A DNA stretch of 64,000 bases from contig NC_135786.1 in assembly GCF_051106095.1 (NCBI RefSeq), positions 204,291,501 through 204,355,500 on the forward strand, read 5' to 3'. Position 1 is the stretch's first letter. Each line of letters starts with the position of its first letter. This document shows, one piece after another, positions 58,345 to 64,000 of this stretch. A program made the position numbers and the translations under genes. The notes under the pieces were generated by a model. That model saw nothing but the letters and a program-made list of their open reading frames with translations. It was not told where the DNA came from and ran no database searches. This DNA is from Pogona vitticeps (lineage: Eukaryota; Chordata; Lepidosauria; Squamata; Agamidae).

Positions 58345-59350
58345 GATGGAGCATTTTGAAAAATTGGCCTTGGTTTTGGCACCCTTCACACCCACGGTCT
58401 GGTTCCGATACGTGGATGACACCTTCGCAATTTGGAACCACAGTGAAGAAAAATTGGAAGAATTTCTAAACCATCTCAACAGCATCCACCCAAATATACA
58501 ATTCACCATGGAAAAAGAAATAGAGGGCCAACTCCCATTCTTAGATGTCATGGTCATATGCAAAACTGACCTCCTATTGGGACACAAGGTCTACAGAAAA
58601 CCCACCCACACAGACAAGTAGCTACACAAAAACTCCAGCCACCACCCATGACAAAAAAGAGGCATAATCAAAACACTGGTAGACCGGGCAAATCGGAACT
58701 GTGAACTCAGATTCTCAGCACCGAACCAAGCATCTAAATTGGGCCCTACAGGCAAATGGCTACTCCGAAAATGAAATCACAAGAGTCATCAAACCAAGAA
58801 AACAACACAAAACTGAAGAAGAAAAACAGCCACCCACAAATAAAGTATTTCTGCCATACAATAAAGGGGTCACAGACCGCATGGGGAAACTTTTGAAAAA
58901 ACACAACCCACAAACAGTATTCAAACCCACCACAAAAATACAAAAAATGTTACGGTCAGTAAATGACAGAAGGGACCCTCTCACCACTGCAGGAGTATAC
59001 CAGATACCCTGCAGTTGTGGCCAGGTATATATTGAAACCACAAAACGAAGCATCCACACCAGAATCAAAGAACATTAGAGACACTGCAGACTAAAACAAC
59101 CAGAAAAATCGGCAGTAGCTGAACATGCCCTAAATCAAGCTGGATATGAAATTCTATTTCAAAATACTAAAATACTGGACAATACCAGCAATCATTACAT
59201 TAGACTGCACAGGGAAATCCACAAACACCAGCAGAACTTCAACAAGAAAGAAGAAAGTTTAAAACTCAACAAAGCTTGGCTCCCAGCACTGAAAAATACA
59301 GCCTGCAAAAAGGTCAACGAACTCTACCCAACCACAAGTACCGGTGATCA
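58345..59350 (+). mobile_element. Penelope-like retroelement fragment (RT end plus GIY-YIG endonuclease)
   Basis: The first part (58346-58618) reads VWFRYVDDTFAIW, the YVDD catalytic motif of the reverse transcriptase. It continues with HLNSIHPNIQFTMEKE, LPFLDVMV and KVYRKPTHTD. The next part (58701-59078) carries the linker and the GIY-YIG nuclease: GVYQIPCSCGQVYIETTKRS, then IHTRIKEH. After it come AVAEHALNQAGYEILFQNT and similar. Where the nuclease motif usually ends YIG this copy has YIE. The frame is broken a few times. It is 5'-truncated. A CA/GA microsatellite lies in its 3' region and a hammerhead-like core at 59653. It differs in sequence from the copy at 12.0-13.0 kb, so two lineages are present. 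Confidence 0.85.
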
Positions 59351-59462
<112 letters not shown>

Positions 59463-59652
59463 ACAAAACAGCTAACGACACCCATCAATCACAGTGACAG
59501 ATAATCTCTTCTCCTTATCACAACAATACACCCACAACAAAAACACACTTATCACCATAATCACCCATCTCCTGAAAAGGACAAAAGCTGATCCCACAGT
59601 TATAAATATTCAACTCCCAAACAAACTGCACCAGAGCACAGACCCCTGTCCT

Positions 59653-59690
59653 CTGAAGATGCCAACCACAGAGACTGGCGAAATGTTAGG
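59653..59690 (+). ncRNA. Hammerhead-ribozyme-like core after Penelope-like element 2
   Basis: CTGAAGA fits CUGANGA. A 4-bp stem (GCCA/TGGC) with a 12-nt loop follows, then GAAA at 59680-59683 and TGTTAGG. Hammerhead motifs with a very short helix III are known from Penelope-like elements. The usual GAAACGTC is changed here, so activity is unlikely for this copy. Helix I was not resolved. Confidence 0.45.
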
Positions 59691-59824
59691 AAGAACAACC
59701 TTCAGAACATGGCCAAAGAGCCCGAAAAACCCACAACAACCATTAGATCCCAGCCATGAAAGCCTTTGTGAATACAGTGCTATGTGCCACTTGATGGGTT
59801 AAAAAAAGTAGTCATGCTCTTCAC

Positions 59825-60153
59825 TAGATATGGGGGTATTTGTATACGAATATCCCTTCACAGGTGGAAATAACGAGGGTTTTTGCCGCTGCCGCTCTGG
59901 AGAGGCTTCCTATTGCGTTGTTCTCTGCAATGGATTAGCCACTCTCCAATCTAGCAGAGAGGCTTGTCATCCCACCTCCTGCCAGGACTGGGTAATCGAT
60001 TGCAGACAACAGCACGATAGGAAGGTCCAACGAGCTTGCATCAATGGTGAAATCCTGAGTGGACAATCCAGCCCCATGGGGCTCTAACCTCGTTATTTCC
60101 ACCTGTGCGGGGATATTCATAGTTGTATATGAATACGAATACCCCCATCTCTA
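59825..60153. mobile_element. hAT-type MITE, 329 bp, with 8-bp target duplication
   Basis: Terminal inverted repeats of about 50 bp: left TAGATATGGGGGTATTTGTA, followed by 'tacgaatatcccttcacagg' and 'tggaaataacgagg'; the right end's complement reads TAGAGATGGGGGTATTCGTA and also contains 'caggtggaaataacgagg'. The flanks are CTCTTCAC (59817-59824) and CTCTTAAC (60154-60161), 7 of 8 identical. An 8-bp duplication is the hAT hallmark. It has no transposase. Confidence 0.8.
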
Positions 60154-60161
60154 CTCTTAAC

Positions 60162-61542
60162 CATACCAATAAAACTTTTAATTATATTTTAGAATCAGGA
60201 GGTAAACCCCAAGAAAATGCTGTACAAAATGCTGATGGAACTTTTTGCTTAATGTAACAACTGTGTAATAGTTATATTATGACAGCCACACTACTTTTAT
60301 TGCTCTGGGTGTGCTGGAGTAAAATTAGCTATACCTGATGCTAATAGGCAAATTTAATGTGAGTATTTATTGAAGTATTTATTTTAATTTTTTTTCTTCT
60401 ACTTTATCATTTGAACTTGGCACTTCATTCAACTTTGGGGGCCAGGTTCTGTCACTGAATTTTTGAGTGTGGGACACATTTCTCAACAGGCTTAGCTTTC
60501 TTTTGATTATGAAGCAACTACAAACTGGTTCTTTGAACCACAGGGATGTAAAAGGAGGAGTAAGTTATTAGCAATGCCCTCCTCTCTATAAATAGTTAAA
60601 GGACTTGCCACCAAGGGTTAGTTTCACAACAAACTACAAATACATTTTCAAAGGGCTTCTTTTCATTTTTAATGTACAAAGAGTTAGCTAGAAATGTAGA
60701 ATGGATTTTCTTTGAACGTAAGAGTTGCTAACTTCTTCTGAATCTTGAGTTGCCCTTTCGGTAGAGGTTCCTACATTTTCAAAGGTAGGTATCAAAGTTT
60801 TTTAAAAAGAAGAAGGCTGCATACATGATAGTGAAATCACAGGAGGAAGGGAACCCCAAGAGGCACCCCTTCCAAATGATTTGCTCTCGGGAACGTACAC
60901 ACTGAAACCTCCTTTAATAGACCGTGTTTGCTCAGCATCTCCTTCGAAGAACTCTGGAGGTCAGGATTGCACCATCACCTGTGCATAGCTACTTGTCCAG
61001 CAGAACTGCTAGTTCCTGGAGGTTTTCCTTCCCTAACATTTAACTGAAATTAGCTTTGTGGCATTGTGAGCAGTGGAGACTGAGCAGGTATTATGTGGGC
61101 TGACAGTTTGAGTGGTATGGGCAGGATGGTAAAGACAGGGCTTGAAAGAAGGACAAGGACTAAAGGTCGATGTGCACATTAATGGAGAAGTGTTTCCCTT
61201 CCTCTTACAATATTCTCCTTCCTGGCTCTGTATCTTTCATTGCTCCGTACCTAATATAGCAGACATGCAAACAAAGTTATGCCATGCAAACAAAATTGTG
61301 CCATCTTTCGTTTGAAGTGTAGTGAAACACAAGGGAGTTAATTTGCTAACTACAGATTGACACAAGCTCTTGTTAGAGTAAACAGATAGTTTTTTCCTCA
61401 AAATGTACACTACTTTGAGATACGGTGTCAGTGTCTTACTTAGTGAGATACTAAGACAGGGGCTACTCTCTCTCTCTCTCCCTGTGTGTGTGTGTGCGTG
61501 CACGCACTGCATATAAGAGCTGTCAGGGAATGTATCAAAGAG
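60162..61542. other. Non-coding stretch, nothing recognised
   Basis: AT-rich; CT and GT repeats at 61468-61500. No gene seen. Confidence 0.4.
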
Positions 61543-61755
61543 CAGTACCACCGTGACACCCAATCTTGTCTGATTTCAGAAACTGTACCGTATCAGGCCT
61601 CAGATAGGTGATCATTAGAAGATACCAGAGATCTTCATGCAGGGTGAGGAAAGAATCCTGTCTGTGATCCTACAGTGCCATTTCCAGTCATTGTTGACAT
61701 ACTGGCCTGGATGGGCAGCTTCTTAATGTAAGACAGCTTCTGTATTCTTCTATGA
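61543..61755 (+). mobile_element. 5S rRNA-derived SINE
   Basis: The head 'taccaccgtgacacccaatc', then 'ttgtctgatttcagaaactg', 'atcaggcctcagataggtga', follows the 5S rRNA text 'taccaccctgaacgcgcccg', 'atctcgtctgatctcggaag', 'gggtcgggcctggttagtac'. It then passes into a SINE body and tail ('gggcagcttcttaatgtaag', 'acagcttctgtattcttct') similar to family E. It is therefore a SINE3-like element with an internal 5S-type promoter, now diverged. It is not a functional 5S gene. Confidence 0.6.
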
Positions 61756-62365
61756 AGCAACAATGAAATGGCAGCAGGATCCAAGCTCTCAAAGTGCTGA
61801 AATAGTTTGATGGGTAGAGATGCAGTGTTACTCCTCCCCCTTCATCATTTTCCCTCAAGAGTGGCAGTCTTTACAATAGCAAAGGGTTGGGGACAAAGGT
61901 GTACACAAAGTGCATTTATTGTTATCCATATTATAATGCAAAACATTATAACCTTGTGATTGCCAGCTCTCTTTGTGGTAATAAAGTGTTTTGCATGACT
62001 TAACATTGAACAGACAAATACATACCATTAGCTTTACAAAAGACTGCCCTTGGCTTTAGACAAAAACTGTTGCAATTGATTTAGCTTTCAGACTCTCCAC
62101 AGGGATGTCTCTGTGAGGGGTGTGAGGATACTGCTCAGGTCACATGTGACTTGCACGCAAAGTTGCATGGAACCTGAAATCAAAGCAGAAGCTCTTTAAT
62201 TAGCAAAAATCTGCTGTTGCCTGGAGCGTTATTCCTGCTGTGCTGGCATATTTGCAAGACCAGATTTTCACCTCAGTCCTGAAACATGGAATGAGTAACA
62301 AGGTACAGTAGGACCCAGAATTAGTTCCAGGCCCCACCATGCCAAAACCCCAAGAAGATAGCATA
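61756..62365. other. Non-coding stretch, nothing recognised
   Basis: No gene or named repeat seen. Confidence 0.4.
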
Positions 62366-62460
62366 CTCTATACCAGGGGCCTCCGAACTTTTCATCATGA
62401 GGGCCACATAATATATTTTCCACATTTTTAAGGGCTGAAAGAGCACACACACGTGTATGC
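62366..62460. mobile_element. hAT-like transposon end fragment
   Basis: 'accaggggcctccgaacttt', then 'tcatcatgagggccacataa', matches the common hAT-type end 'caggggtctccaaacttttt', 'catatgagggccaca'. Only one end is recognisable. Confidence 0.45.
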
Positions 62461-63204
62461 CTACCCACCCACCCTCCTTCCCACAGCATGTGGCATCCAC
62501 CATCAGAAAGTGCACAAGGCAGGTGGTACTATTGCTTCATCGGCACAGACTGCTGTTGTTTCCCTGTAGGAACAAATGGGAGCTATTTACAGATATTGGG
62601 AGAGGGGAAACTACCACTCTGTCACATGCTTAATGTCTTCTTTTGATGACCTCAACCATTAGTAATCAATCCTGCACTTATCCTTATAAACCCATTTTGG
62701 GTTTCGTTTCTTGGTTACACCACTGGACCTTTTAACTGTTAGCCTAGCTGTAATTGGTTCCTCCATGGCACAACACTCAAATCTTGAAGGGGGCATCCCT
62801 ACGGATCTTTGCCACACACCCCTCCATATTTTGCTTTCTTTATGGTTCAGACCTGTATGTTTGGATCATGCCCACATTGTTGTGCCATTTTAAATAAGAT
62901 CCCTGCTAACAAGATCTGTTTGTACAAAACAGATTTGCATGAAATTAAGAGACTTCCATAGCTTCCCACCATTTACTAATAGTGTGGGAAGTTGGTAAGA
63001 AAATTAGTGTGGCATTTTTATGTTCAGTCAGAAATTGTTGATTATATGGACAGTTCATTCCCACAAAACAAGACTGGAAAATTTGCCACTTTCCAGGTGT
63101 TGCTGTATGATAGCTCTCATTGATTAGTCTGATGATGGGAGTGCAATACGATCTGTAGAGGGGGATGCTCCCTAACTCATGAGCATATGCAGTAACTCTA
63201 GGGA
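62461..63204. other. Non-coding stretch, nothing recognised
   Basis: No gene or named repeat seen. Confidence 0.4.
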
Positions 63205-63312
63205 CTTGTTATGTGCAGAGTGTTTGTACCATTGTCACCCCCTAGGAAGTTTCCATAGCCAAACTGGGATTCAAACCCAGTGTCCTACATCACACTGTTT
63301 CTCAGGACTCAG
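63205..63312 (-). mobile_element. tRNA-derived SINE fragment (family C)
   Basis: On the minus strand: 'agtgtgatgtaggacactgg', B-box-like 'gggtttgaatccc', 'ggctatggaaacttcctagg'. Truncated. Confidence 0.5.
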
Positions 63313-64000
63313 GACTGGTTTAAAATAGAATAATCCAATAATGTAATTTGTTTTTCCTTGAACATAATTTTCAAGCTCATTCTAAATGCTACCACATTAA
63401 CATTTTTGATGGCACTATTGGCCATATACTCTTTTCTAGACTGAGCAGACAGCATGCTTCATGTTATTTCAGATATATACCTTCTAAAGGTACAGTGCAG
63501 GAAACCTGTCACTTTTGGGCTACTTTTTAGTAATGTACATGAAAAGGTAGCCTTAGGAGCAGAATTACACAACCAAGCCCATGTACTAATACTGTATTAT
63601 TATTTCAGTGGTGGCTTCCAAGCCCACCCCCATCTCATTGGAAAAGCAATGCAGTCCATCATGGCTCCTTTGACAAAGAATTTGATGAGTCAGCTTGGCT
63701 TCTAGCTAAAATTTAAAATTTTTAAATGAAGAGACTTAAAAGAAATGGTTTTTCACTCCCTGATGATTTCAATATACAGTACTATACTAGACAGACCAGA
63801 GTTATCTAGCTATTAGACATGGAGACACTTTGATGGGGAGGTTCTTTTTAATATATAGCAGCAGACCTATCAACTTATTTACAAGGCATTTTAAAGTTTC
63901 CTTTAATATTATTGTGATACCCTTTATTAGACCACTAAAAATCAAGAAAATCCCATTTCTTCAGGCTTTGCACAGGCCCTTCATGGATAGTACAGAAAAA
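63313..64000. other. Non-coding stretch to the window end
   Basis: AT-rich, with no feature I can support. Confidence 0.4.

Noticed and set aside
61543-61640. 5S rRNA gene
   Set aside because: Too diverged from 5S and fused to a SINE body; it is a SINE, not a gene.

Overview
This is vertebrate nuclear DNA, most likely from a squamate reptile (lizard or snake). The evidence is the mix of repeats: a Bov-B (RTE) LINE 3' end, CR1 3' ends, two Penelope-like retroelement fragments, an R2/R4-type LINE remnant, a DIRS-type fossil, several tRNA-derived SINE families with RTE/Bov-B-like tails, a 5S rRNA-derived SINE, many short palindromic hAT-like MITEs, and long tetranucleotide microsatellites including a large GATA array. 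Species cannot be decided from the sequence. I found no host coding exon that I could recognise. Nearly all open frames here are short chance frames or lie in repeats.

Layout. 1-19 kb: AT-rich, apparently intergenic or intronic sequence with scattered SINEs. It includes a full-length SINE with a perfect 16-bp target-site duplication (2.9 kb), a degraded R2/R4-type LINE next to a Penelope-like element (11.5-13.0 kb), a composite SINE with two tails (13.8-14.3 kb) and a SINE-in-SINE nest with an (AAT)n array (15.3-15.8 kb). 19-28.7 kb: a clearly different compartment, rich in CpG and in poly-G/poly-C runs. It ends in the best promoter candidate, a CpG island at about 28.0-28.7 kb with a putative non-coding first exon and a strong splice donor (GCAG/GTAAGT, exon end at 28368, + strand). 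If that reading is right, everything to the right is a long first intron or intergenic DNA.

28.7-64 kb: AT-rich again, with CR1 fragments (30.9 and 41.3 kb), a compound ACAT/GATA microsatellite (35.5-35.7 kb), a repeat-poor stretch that may hold conserved non-coding elements (37.3-38.8 kb), a SINE cluster (38.9-40.0 kb), a DIRS-type fossil (47.9-49.2 kb), a young Bov-B 3' end with target-site duplications (55.6-56.2 kb), a second Penelope-like element (58.3-59.7 kb) followed directly by a hAT MITE with 8-bp target duplications (59.8-60.2 kb), and a 5S-derived SINE (61.5 kb).

The parts are linked mainly through retrotransposition. The Bov-B copy is of the class whose machinery is thought to move SINEs with matching tails, and CR1 could similarly have moved the CR1-tailed tRNA SINEs. 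Both Penelope-like fragments are followed by sequences resembling the conserved core of a hammerhead ribozyme. No CRISPR array, operon or bacterial feature is present, and none is expected.
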